From Chloroflexota bacterium (GTDB taxonomy: Bacteria; Chloroflexota; Anaerolineae; Anaerolineales; Anaerolineaceae), in contig JAKOSR010000095.1 of the NCBI GenBank assembly GCA_029777225.1, forward strand, positions 1 to 6,226: a stretch of 6,226 nucleotides of DNA. Reading direction: 5' to 3'. This document shows positions 1-5,591 of the stretch, in pieces. Position 1 is the first letter of the stretch, and each line of letters starts with the position of its first letter. The translations under genes and the position numbers were made by a program. The notes beneath the pieces were generated by a model, which was given only the letters and a program-made list of their open reading frames with translations, was not told where the DNA came from and did not search any database.

Positions 1-721
1 ATAGCGGCCCATTGTTTTGCCCGCTATTGGTCTTGACGTTGCCGGGGTGCATGGCGTTGATGGTGACCCCGCTGCCAATGAAATATTCATCCAGTTTGAG
101 CATGGAAAGCAGCTGTGCCAATTTGGCCGCCCCATAACTTTTGATGCCAGAGTAAGCATGCTTATCCCATGAAAGATCGTCCAGGTGCAGGCCAAAAGCT
201 GCGAAGCGGTAGGCTTCCGAATTGACGAAGAGTATCCTCCCGGTAGCCTGGCGGGTAAATTTTTCCCTGAGCATGTAATTCAGGATAAACGTGCTCAGGT
301 AATTGGTTTGAAAGACCGCCTCAAGGCCATCATCCGTCATCAGCCGGGCGGTGTTGTACACACCCGCGTTATGAATGAGCACATCGATGGGCCGCTCAAG
401 CTGGGCTAGTCTGGCCGACGCCGCGTGCACATCCAACAACCTGGCGAAATCCGCGAGGATGTAGCTGGCATTCGCGTTGTATTCGTTTTTGAGGGAGGCG
501 CAAAGGTCTTCTGATTTTTGCTGGTTCCGATTGACGAGCAGGAGGTCCGCCCCGCGGGAGGCGTATTTCATTGCCGTGGCATAGCCGATGCCGGAGGTGG
601 CACCCGTGATGACCACCAGGCGCCCCTTGAAGGAGTCCGTGCAGACGCGCGGTTTAGAATTAAGATTCCGCACCATCGCGAAGATGTTCGACCAATGATA
701 GTCTTTTATATACTGGTTCAA
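1..721 (-). CDS. Short-chain dehydrogenase/reductase (SDR), NAD(P)-dependent; 3' end beyond window
   Basis: Translating the minus strand from a TTG at 721 gives 240 codons, open at the left edge. It is a classical Rossmann-fold SDR. The nucleotide-binding motif TGATSGIG is at residues 39-46, followed by N64-R65 after beta-strand 2, which suggests NADP(H) preference. HNAG is at 117-120, and the catalytic tetrad is N140, S168, Y196 and K200 (YGAAK). HPGNVKT near 225-231 is the usual cofactor-closing segment. The substrate cannot be told; the layout resembles retinol dehydrogenase/protochlorophyllide reductase-like SDRs acting on a carbonyl or alcohol in the cytosol. TTG is preferred because GGAGG (726-730) lies 4 bases upstream and a stop lies just beyond. 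The in-frame ATG at 676 has no ribosome binding site, but would still keep the whole Rossmann core. The N-terminal 30 residues before the core are longer than in minimal SDRs. It is divergent from the SOUL-protein gene. Confidence 0.93.
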   Translation of the reverse strand, partial: MNQYIKDYHWSNIFAMVRNLNSKPRVCTDSFKGRLVVITGATSGIGYATAMKYASRGADLLLVNRNQQKSEDLCASLKNEYNANASYILADFARLLDVHAASARLAQLERPIDVLIHNAGVYNTARLMTDDGLEAVFQTNYLSTFILNYMLREKFTRQATGRILFVNSEAYRFAAFGLHLDDLSWDKHAYSGIKSYGAAKLAQLLSMLKLDEYFIGSGVTINAMHPGNVKTNSGQNNGPL

Positions 722-772
722 CCTGCCTCCATCATTTTACGTCTGGTTTTTGCCGGCTACCAGAACCTGATA

Positions 773-799
773 ATTATATCTATTTCCTCTCCTTTTCAA
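773..799 (-). promoter_or_regulatory. Probable sigma70-type promoter of the SDR gene
   Basis: On the minus strand a perfect TATAAT (773-778) is preceded by TTGAAA (794-799), a five-of-six match to the -35 consensus, with a 15-base spacer that is slightly short. Transcription would start near 766 and give a leader of about 45 bases before the TTG start, containing the GGAGG site at 726-730. Position and orientation fit the SDR gene. Seen by eye only; no start site is known. Confidence 0.5.
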
Positions 800-882
800 G
801 CCCGCCATATTGACAATCTCCAAATTGGATGACAAGGAGCGACGAGCGGGCTGGCAGGTGCAAAGCCGGCCTATGCAAGGCA

Positions 883-911
883 TTGAAACTTGCCTGCCCC
901 GAGAGTATCGT
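883..911 (+). promoter_or_regulatory. Weak candidate promoter for the SOUL-protein gene
   Basis: TTGAAA (883-888) and TATCGT (906-911; four of six matches, including the key T-A-T ends) are spaced by exactly 17 bases. The start would fall near 918, leaving only about 10 bases of leader and cutting close to the AGAGGA ribosome binding site. That makes this candidate doubtful. A better-looking TTGACA at 810-815 has no -10 at proper spacing. Confidence 0.25.
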
Positions 912-927
912 TAATTCAGAGGAAACT

Positions 928-1497
928 ATGACGGAATCACCCAAGTACCAGGTTACCCAAAAACACGGCGCGTTTGAGCTGCGCCAGTACGCTCCCTACA
1001 TCAAAGCGGAAGTCGCCGTATCAGGCGGGTCCTACCGCGCCGCCATCTACAAGGGTTTTGGCATTTTGGCGGATTACATCTTTGGCAATAACATCGCCGC
1101 CGAGAAGGTGGCCATGACCAGCCCCGTCCAGGTGGAAGAATCGCGCAAAATCGCCATGACCAGCCCCGTCACCGTTAGCGGAGAGGGCAACTACACGGTT
1201 GCCTTCAGCATGCCCTCGGAATACAGGCTGGAAACGCTGCCCCTGCCCAAAAACGAATCCATCCGCTTTGTGGAGGTGCCCGCGCAAATGGTCGCAGCCA
1301 CTCGCGTTGCCAGTTTTTACCGGGAACAGGCAATCGAAAAGGCAAAAAACCAGCTAGCCGATTGGGTCAACCAGGCTGGTCTGCAGCCAACGGGAGAATT
1401 CTCTGTGGCCGGCTACAACCCTCCCTGGGTGCCCAATTTCCTGGCCCGCAGCGAAGTGATGGTGGCGGTGGAGACGCCCTCCCTCAATCCATCTTGA
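928..1497 (+). CDS. SOUL-family haem-binding protein
   Basis: This 189-residue protein spans the full length of the SOUL/haem-binding-protein (p22HBP-like) family. Family landmarks include an N-terminal ELRQYAPYIKAEV segment, a glycine-aromatic stretch (YKGFGILADYIFG), two AMTSPV blocks at residues 62-67 and 76-81, the FSMPSEY-LETLP segment, and the C-terminal AGYNPPWVPNFLARSEVMV motif with YNPPW at 163-167. Members bind haem or other tetrapyrroles; the bacterial role is poorly defined. No signal peptide or membrane segment is visible, so it is probably cytosolic. The frame is open further upstream to 829, but the ATG at 928 is chosen because AGAGGA (918-923) sits 4 bases before it and family similarity begins right there. 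The upstream residues look non-coding. It lies 99 bases before msrAB on the same strand, possibly co-transcribed. Haem ligands cannot be assigned from sequence alone. Confidence 0.92.
   Translation: MTESPKYQVTQKHGAFELRQYAPYIKAEVAVSGGSYRAAIYKGFGILADYIFGNNIAAEKVAMTSPVQVEESRKIAMTSPVTVSGEGNYTVAFSMPSEYRLETLPLPKNESIRFVEVPAQMVAATRVASFYREQAIEKAKNQLADWVNQAGLQPTGEFSVAGYNPPWVPNFLARSEVMVAVETPSLNPS
1111..1170 (+). repeat. 18-base exact direct repeat inside the SOUL gene
   Basis: The 18-mer GCCATGACCAGCCCCGTC occurs at 1111-1128 and again at 1153-1170, 42 bases (14 codons) apart and in frame, encoding AMTSPV twice. Two AMT(S/A)PV blocks are a normal SOUL-family feature, so the protein repeat is old. The exact nucleotide identity is more than the protein requires and may reflect codon bias or local gene conversion. 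Confidence 0.85.
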
Positions 1498-1533
1498 ACA
1501 GGACTCATAGCGCACTAAACCATTACAGCACCA

Positions 1534-1579
1534 GGGGTTCACACAACCCCGGATGGGAAAATATTACACGCGAAAGCGT
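1534..1579 (+). other. Two small hairpins in the SOUL-msrAB gap
   Basis: The 99-base gap holds GGGGTT (1534-1539)/AACCCC (1545-1550) with a five-base loop, and ACGC-GAAA-GCGT (1568-1579), a four-base stem closed by a GNRA tetraloop just before the msrAB ribosome binding region. Neither is followed by a T run, so neither looks like an intrinsic terminator. They could affect mRNA processing or translation, or be chance. No convincing separate promoter for msrAB is seen in the gap. Confidence 0.35.
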
Positions 1580-1596
1580 TTGGAAAGAGAACGAAC

Positions 1597-2592
1597 ATGA
1601 CAACCTTTGGAATAGACCAAAACTACCAGCCAACAGTCGGCACCGCGGTCATTTACCTGGCCGGCGGCTGTTTTTGGGGGCTTGAAAAGCTGATGCAGTC
1701 CTTACCCGGCGTGGTGGACGTTGTCAGCGGATACGCCAACGGCCGCGCGGACGTGAGCCCAACCTATAAACTCGTCTGCACCGGCACCACGGGCTACCGG
1801 GAAACGGTGCGCGTGGTGTACCAGCCCGAGCGCATCAGCCTGGACGCCATCCTGTTCGCCTACTTCCAGGTGATTGATCCGACCGTGGCCAACAGGCAGG
1901 GGAACGACGTCGGCACGCAGTACCAGACCGGCGTTTACTACCCCGATGAAAACGCGCGGGCCACCGTTGAGCGAATTGTAAGCCTGGAAAAAGAACGCAG
2001 CCCGAAGTTTATGGTGGAGGTCGGCGCGTTGGAACGCTTTTACGAGGCGGAGGAGTACCACCAAAACTACCTGGATAAAAACCCGAACGGCTATTGCCAC
2101 ATTTCACGCAACGAGATGCGCGCGGTCAGCGCCATGCTGGTGGACCCCGGCAAATACCAGCGCCCCGCGGCAGAGCAGATTCGTGCCCAGCTTGACGAGA
2201 TGCAATTCAAAGCCACCCAGCTTGGCGGCACCGAACGGGCCTTTTCGCACCCGTATTACGAGAACAAAGCGCGCGGAATTTACGTGGATGTGGTCACGGG
2301 AGAACCGCTGTTTTCGTCCACGGATAAATTTTTAAGCGGCACGGGTTGGCCCAGCTTCACCAAGCCCATCGACGTGAACACGCTGCGGGAGGTGGAGGAT
2401 AATTCCCACGGCATGCGGCGCGTTGAGGTCCGCAGTCGGGCGGGGAACTCGCACCTGGGGCATGTGTTTTTCAACGACCCCGTCTCGCCCAACGGCGTGA
2501 GGTACTGCGTGAATGGCTCGTCGTTGCGTTTTGTGCCCTACGAGGAAATGGAAGCTAAAGGGTATGGCTACCTGATGGCATACGTGAAGTAA
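1597..2592 (+). CDS. msrAB: Bifunctional peptide methionine sulfoxide reductase MsrA-MsrB fusion
   Basis: This 331-residue fusion repairs oxidised methionine: MsrA reduces the S-sulfoxide and MsrB the R-sulfoxide. The MsrA domain (about 17-172) has the catalytic GCFWG with C25, GYANG (45-49), VCTGTTGYRE with C61, GNDVGTQYQTGVYY, and the resolving cysteine C167 in NPNGYCHI. A linker of about 20-30 residues leads to the MsrB domain (about 205-331), with SGTGWPSF (247-254), HLGHVF (286-291) and the catalytic C304 in RYCVNGSSLRF. The two zinc CxxC pairs of many MsrB proteins are absent (VDVVTGE, RAGNS), so this is the zinc-less form. T249 replaces the usual resolving cysteine. The protein has only four cysteines (25, 61, 167, 304). 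No signal peptide or N-terminal thioredoxin domain is visible (unlike Neisseria PilB), so it is probably cytosolic and thioredoxin-dependent. The ribosome binding site is weak (GGAAAGAGA, 1582-1590). It is convergent with the beta-helix gene. Confidence 0.97.
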   Translation: MTTFGIDQNYQPTVGTAVIYLAGGCFWGLEKLMQSLPGVVDVVSGYANGRADVSPTYKLVCTGTTGYRETVRVVYQPERISLDAILFAYFQVIDPTVANRQGNDVGTQYQTGVYYPDENARATVERIVSLEKERSPKFMVEVGALERFYEAEEYHQNYLDKNPNGYCHISRNEMRAVSAMLVDPGKYQRPAAEQIRAQLDEMQFKATQLGGTERAFSHPYYENKARGIYVDVVTGEPLFSSTDKFLSGTGWPSFTKPIDVNTLREVEDNSHGMRRVEVRSRAGNSHLGHVFFNDPVSPNGVRYCVNGSSLRFVPYEEMEAKGYGYLMAYVK

Positions 2593-2668
2593 GATGAGGA
2601 GTGGGCCGGGCGGATGCGTGTAAACCGCCACGTGGCAAACCCGCGATGTGCTCCTTTGGGGTAGAGAA

Positions 2669-2688
2669 AGACCAGGGGCATTTGGTCT
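2669..2688 (+). terminator. Candidate hairpin downstream of msrAB
   Basis: AGACCA (2669-2674) pairs with TGGTCT (2683-2688) across an eight-base loop, 76 bases after the msrAB stop. There is no T run directly after it; the nearest is T6 at 2711-2716. It is therefore a poor intrinsic terminator and may act only as a transcript-end-stabilising hairpin. Confidence 0.25.
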
Positions 2689-2720
2689 CTGGCTAGATGA
2701 AGCCCAAAAATTTTTTCTAG

Positions 2721-2760
2721 TCGTGATGAGTCGGTTCGAACGACTGACCTCTTGGTTATG
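2721..2760 (-). tRNA. Truncated tRNA-Met(CAU)-like 3' fragment; probable attachment-site scar
   Basis: Read on the minus strand from 2760 to 2721, the sequence matches the 3' half of a tRNA in order. CATAA (2756-2760) is the anticodon CAU plus the last two loop bases. CCAAG (2751-2755) is the 3' anticodon stem. AGGTC (2746-2750) is the variable loop. AGTCG-TTCGAAC-CGACT (2729-2745) is a perfect five-pair T stem with canonical T loop. CATCACG (2722-2728) is the 3' acceptor strand and A (2721) the discriminator; CCA is not encoded. Upstream of CATAA the match stops abruptly: the bases before the anticodon are CG instead of the required U33 context, and no partner for CCAAG, no D arm and no CGTGATG acceptor strand is present. 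It is thus not a functional tRNA. Such 3' fragments are typically left when an integrase uses a tRNA gene as its attachment site. The exact isotype (elongator Met versus CAU-Ile) cannot be settled from half a molecule. Confidence 0.75.
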
Positions 2761-2832
2761 CGAGCTTTTCCTGCTTCTATACGTTTTCACTCAGACTCCT
2801 CAATTACTCCTAGCCAGAGCGATGCTTTTCTT

Positions 2833-2860
2833 AAAAACTGGACCATCTGGGAAAACCCAG
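2833..2860 (-). terminator. Candidate intrinsic terminator of the beta-helix gene
   Basis: On the minus strand, 65 bases past the beta-helix stop, a perfect CTGGG-TTTT-CCCAG hairpin (2847-2860) is followed by ATGGT, CCAG and T5 (2833-2837). The same CTGG can instead pair with the CCAG (2838-2841) that directly abuts the T run, giving a longer-loop terminator. Both pairings are short, so termination efficiency is uncertain. Confidence 0.35.
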
Positions 2861-2924
2861 CGTATTCTCGAAACGATTTTTCGCCCGATAAGAAGTGCCC
2901 AGATAGAGCCGACCTAACCCCTGT

Positions 2925-5180
2925 TTATTGTCCAATTGCCAGGACTAATGGCAGGTATACCTGGTATGGTACCAGTACCCCAGTTCCCTGGATAGCAAAA
3001 GTCAATGGATTCTCGTCCCCATCATCGCTATCAATCTTCAGGTTGGCCTCCCGCAGGCCGGCACCAGATGGCATGAAGTCAATGGTAAAAGTGAGCGATT
3101 CCCCGCCATCAAGCAAAGACCCCGGCTGGGTTACCACCTGGAAGTCACTGGCATTCACGCCGGTCACTTCAATCACAGGATCACCGGTCAGGGTCAGAGG
3201 CATGGCACCGGAATTCTTGATGGTGAACGTCCTGCTCACAGAAACACCCGCCACATCACCCGCACCAAAATCAGTGCCATCCCAGAAAGCAGGGATGAAA
3301 TCCCCGTTAGCAATTTCAACACCTTCCCAGAACACATCCATCTCCTGGACGAGCATGGACCCGTATTCCCAGGCACCCAGGTCCACCACCGCGGTGCCGT
3401 CCTCATCCCCATCCCAGGTACGGGCTGCATGGTCAAAGTCAACGGCCCCAACGGCAACACCCGCCGGATCCCCCGTATCCACGCATGGTGAAGTCGGCTG
3501 CAGGTGGTAATCACCAGCAGTAGCCTCCACGAACTCCGGGGGGGAATAAAAGTTGTCGTGGTTCCCCAAATAGCGCGTATCATTCAAAAGCGAGTTTGTG
3601 ACCAGGTCCGGCGCGAGAGAACCCCCGAGGGCATCACCGAGATTGTTCCCCCACAGGATGGAATTGGCTACTATCACCCCAGTGATGGTATTGGCAGTGT
3701 TCTTTGTGTTGATATTAATCCCCCCCGCGGCCCAGGTGGAGGTTAGGCCGTTGTTCACCAAGGTCTGGTTTGTGATGGTGACATTTGAGATGCTATTGTT
3801 GCTGCCGTCCGCGGTGGCATGCAACGTGATGCCTGCGTCGGTTGAATTGCGAATGAAATTTGAGCGCAGAATAACATTTTCAAGATGGTTGTTATACGCC
3901 CCACCACTTGCAGAGACCATGTAGATTCCGTTCGCCAGCCCCCCAACAATCTGATTTCGTTCTATGACCACATTGGATGTGGTGTTATCATGCGCGGCCC
4001 AGCCGGTGGCGCCACCAAAATGAATGCCGCCGTTCGTCAGGCGATTATCAGAAATCGTCACGTTGGATACGATATTGCCACTTGAATACATACCTGATTC
4101 ATTTACAAACTCAATCGTTACATAATCGGTTACGATATCGTTGTCCGCAATCACGATCTGGTCAGTCGTGTTGTTATTGCAGTATGGCTGATTGGAAGCA
4201 TCGACGATTACCGAATTCGGATGACCGCTAATGTGATTACCGCGGATTTCGAGGTCGGAGACAAGGTTGCCTGAAGCACCGTAAGATGCGGCAGGAGAAA
4301 CAAACAGGGCTACATTGACCCCACCAGGCATAACATTATCCAGGATCTGGTTGTCCCGGATGCTCACCCCTGAGATGACATTATCCGTTGGAAAACCACC
4401 CATACCGGCAATCACCGAAATGCCACTGCCATTATCGTGAATGATGTTTTTGACGATCTCAATATTTTGAATCGTGAAACCGGTTCGGTCACCGATATTA
4501 ATCTCAATGCCCGTCAGAGTCCCGGAAATATCACTCTGATAAATCACGATATCCTCAAGAGAAGTCGACCCATTATCTGGTCTGGTAAAGATCAGAACGC
4601 CGTCCTTGCGAAAATTTTGAATTTTCATCCCCTTGATCAAAACATGGGAACCGCCATAAATAGTAAAACCATTGTCCATCATCCGGCTGCTCCCATCGAG
4701 GATGACATCGGGAATACCATCACCATCGATATCCCCATCGATGAAAAGATTGCCCTGGCTAATCACCAGCATGGTATTACTGAAATGAATGACTGCCCCA
4801 CTCATGGATGGGGCAAAGCGGATGGTATCAAATTCGACGGTTCCCTCTGATGCTGCAACGGCCTCAACCAAGGAAATGCCATCCGGTCCTGGATTTTGAA
4901 TCAGGGCTGAGGGGTTTGAGGTATTCCCATTAACATCTTCACTTGCGTTGGTAACCAGGAGATTCGCAGAGGTTGCCATGGTTGCTCTTTCCATCAGAGA
5001 GGAGCAAGTCTCTTCACACGCAGAAAGGTCCACAGCCGAGAAATTACTGGTTGGGGGAATACCCTTTGCCTGAGCGTAATGTATTGATTGGGGGTAAGTT
5101 AAAAGGGAAATAAAAATAATCGTCTGCGTGAAAAGACGGGCCAGGCGAGGCACAGGCCGGCGAATACCTTTTGGTTTCAT
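2925..5180 (-). CDS. Secreted right-handed parallel beta-helix protein with C-terminal choice-of-anchor D-like domain
   Basis: A 751-residue exported protein. Residues 1-38 form a signal peptide: basic MKPKGIRRP..RLAR, hydrophobic core TIIFISLLT, and likely cleavage after AQA-38. Residues 73-165 resemble the start of CSLREA-type beta-helix proteins (GISLVEAV, then FDTIRF, then IDGDIDGDGIPDVILDGS). About 165-560 is a right-handed beta-helix of repeated coils with recurring SNVxIxxN units (for example SNVTISDN, SNVVIERN, ENVILRSN, SNVTITNQ), rich in Asn ladders. SPCVDTGDP...VDLGAWEYGS (to 608) closes the helix as in many such proteins. Residues 609-735 match the choice-of-anchor D/ASH-like Ig fold (NGDFIPAFWDGTDFG, TFTIKNSG, ASDFQV, ENPLTFAIQGTG). 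The tail is VYLPLVLAIGQ. Beta-helices of this kind often bind or cleave polysaccharides; no catalytic site is recognisable, so no enzyme is claimed. ATG 5180 is chosen over GTG 5216 because AAGGA (5188-5192) lies 7 bases upstream and the signal peptide starts there. Confidence 0.9.
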   Translation of the reverse strand: MKPKGIRRPVPRLARLFTQTIIFISLLTYPQSIHYAQAKGIPPTSNFSAVDLSACEETCSSLMERATMATSANLLVTNASEDVNGNTSNPSALIQNPGPDGISLVEAVAASEGTVEFDTIRFAPSMSGAVIHFSNTMLVISQGNLFIDGDIDGDGIPDVILDGSSRMMDNGFTIYGGSHVLIKGMKIQNFRKDGVLIFTRPDNGSTSLEDIVIYQSDISGTLTGIEINIGDRTGFTIQNIEIVKNIIHDNGSGISVIAGMGGFPTDNVISGVSIRDNQILDNVMPGGVNVALFVSPAASYGASGNLVSDLEIRGNHISGHPNSVIVDASNQPYCNNNTTDQIVIADNDIVTDYVTIEFVNESGMYSSGNIVSNVTISDNRLTNGGIHFGGATGWAAHDNTTSNVVIERNQIVGGLANGIYMVSASGGAYNNHLENVILRSNFIRNSTDAGITLHATADGSNNSISNVTITNQTLVNNGLTSTWAAGGININTKNTANTITGVIVANSILWGNNLGDALGGSLAPDLVTNSLLNDTRYLGNHDNFYSPPEFVEATAGDYHLQPTSPCVDTGDPAGVAVGAVDFDHAARTWDGDEDGTAVVDLGAWEYGSMLVQEMDVFWEGVEIANGDFIPAFWDGTDFGAGDVAGVSVSRTFTIKNSGAMPLTLTGDPVIEVTGVNASDFQVVTQPGSLLDGGESLTFTIDFMPSGAGLREANLKIDSDDGDENPLTFAIQGTGVLVPYQVYLPLVLAIGQ

Positions 5181-5186
5181 GCTAGA

Positions 5187-5220
5187 TTCCTTCGGAACGG
5201 TGAGTAAACCAGACACTCAC
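5187..5220 (-). promoter_or_regulatory. Leader of the beta-helix gene: ribosome binding site within small hairpins
   Basis: The ribosome binding site AAGGA (minus strand, 5188-5192) is the 3' arm of a tiny TTCC-GAA-GGAA hairpin (5187-5197). Just upstream lies GTGAGT/ACTCAC (5200-5205 with 5215-5220), a six-pair stem with a nine-base loop. Masking of the ribosome binding site by the first hairpin is possible but the stem is only four pairs, so the effect is uncertain. Confidence 0.35.
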
Positions 5221-5243
5221 TGGCTGCGGTGAATTATTTAATT

Positions 5244-5268
5244 AGTATACTTGTGTTGATAACAAGTA
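5244..5268 (-). promoter_or_regulatory. 7+7 inverted repeat (possible operator) beside a TATACT -10 box
   Basis: TACTTGT (5248-5254) and ACAAGTA (5262-5268) form a perfect inverted repeat with a seven-base spacer (21 bases overall). On the minus strand its downstream arm overlaps TATACT (5244-5249), a five-of-six -10 match placed about 64 bases before the beta-helix ATG. No good -35 sits at the right distance (the hexamer at 17 bases is TCGTTA), as often seen at activator-dependent promoters. A dimeric regulator bound here would cover the -10/-35 spacer. Function is inferred from symmetry and position. Confidence 0.45.
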
Positions 5269-5552
5269 ACGATTAAATGCGCGAAAAGGCGTTGAATTTC
5301 GCCCATTTTCAAAAGATCACCTGGTAGCTAAGGTCGGATTGTGCCCCTCGAACCAGCAAGGAGAATCTTTGGTCACGAATTAGCAATCGAATGTAAGCGA
5401 CAATTCTTTAACAAGGCCAGGCACTGGTTTTTCACGACCCGGAGGACACTTGACTTTTGGTGGATGAACGTCCTCTTTTTGAACGACTTTTATGAGATGG
5501 AAAAAACCATGAAATTTTTGGCACTTTAAAGGTTCCAACGCCTGGGGGATGA

Positions 5553-5581
5553 TGATTTTACGAGAAGGCGCGTTGTATAAT
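5553..5581 (+). promoter_or_regulatory. TATAAT promoter of the MalT-like regulator gene
   Basis: A perfect TATAAT lies at 5576-5581, with a weak TGATTT (5553-5558) 17 bases upstream. The expected transcription start is at about 5588-5592, practically on the ATG at 5592, and no ribosome binding site is present between the box and the ATG. This suggests a leaderless or near-leaderless mRNA. Confidence 0.5.
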
Positions 5582-5591
5582 CTGTTTTAGA

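Larger units (their letters stand above)
2593..2924. other. Gene-free convergent interval containing a tRNA fragment
   Basis: These 332 bases separate the convergent ends of msrAB and the beta-helix gene. No reading frame here looks coding. The interval holds a perfect 10-base palindrome GCCACGTGGC (2627-2636), a hairpin after msrAB (2669-2688), an A5T6 tract (2706-2716), the tRNA 3' fragment (2721-2760), and hairpins 3' of the beta-helix gene (2847-2860, and CGAAA/TTTCG at 2869-2883). The left part is GC-rich like msrAB; from about 2700 on it is more AT-rich. Confidence 0.7.
5217..5591. other. Divergent regulatory interval between the beta-helix gene and the MalT-like regulator
   Basis: About 375 bases with no convincing gene. 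The left end is AT-rich and carries the leader hairpin, a candidate TATACT box and the 7+7 inverted repeat for the beta-helix gene. A six-pair hairpin GCGAAA/TTTCGC lies at 5281-5302. GAGGAC (5442-5447)/GTCCTC (5470-5475) followed by T5 is terminator-like but has a 22-base loop. The right end carries the TATAAT box of the regulator gene. A frame at 5341-5529 opening with GTG has no ribosome binding site and an unremarkable composition, and is not called. Confidence 0.6.

Noticed and set aside
829..927. Upstream extension of the SOUL-protein frame (33 extra residues)
   Set aside because: No ribosome binding site before 829, Cys/Arg/Lys-rich residues unlike the family, and a good AGAGGA plus family similarity at ATG 928.
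2627..2636. Perfect palindrome GCCACGTGGC
   Set aside because: Ten-base symmetry only, does not extend outward, lies in a gene-free 3' region; expected by chance in GC-rich DNA.
2332..2790. Minus-strand frame opposite the end of msrAB
   Set aside because: Antisense shadow of a strongly supported MsrB domain and of the tRNA fragment region.
2648..2917. Plus-strand 89-residue frame with hydrophobic stretches
   Set aside because: It runs straight through the antisense of the tRNA fragment (the SRFERLTS part is the translated T arm), has no ribosome binding site and resembles no family.
2752..3510. Plus-strand 252-residue frame opposite the beta-helix 3' end
   Set aside because: Ser/Pro/Thr-rich shadow of the Ig-like and helix-cap region; no ribosome binding site, while the minus-strand frame has clear domains.
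3236..4850. Repeated SNVxI-coding stretches considered as DNA tandem repeats or CRISPR-like array
   Set aside because: Similarity is at protein level with degenerate codons and irregular spacing; explained by beta-helix coils.
5441..5480. GAGGAC/GTCCTC hairpin followed by T5, terminator-like on the plus strand
   Set aside because: Six-pair stem with a 22-base loop and no plus-strand gene upstream for it to end.
5341..5529. Small plus-strand frame of 62 residues in the divergent interval
   Set aside because: GTG start without ribosome binding site and no recognisable motif; the internal ATG-started tail (MEKTMKFLAL) also lacks one.
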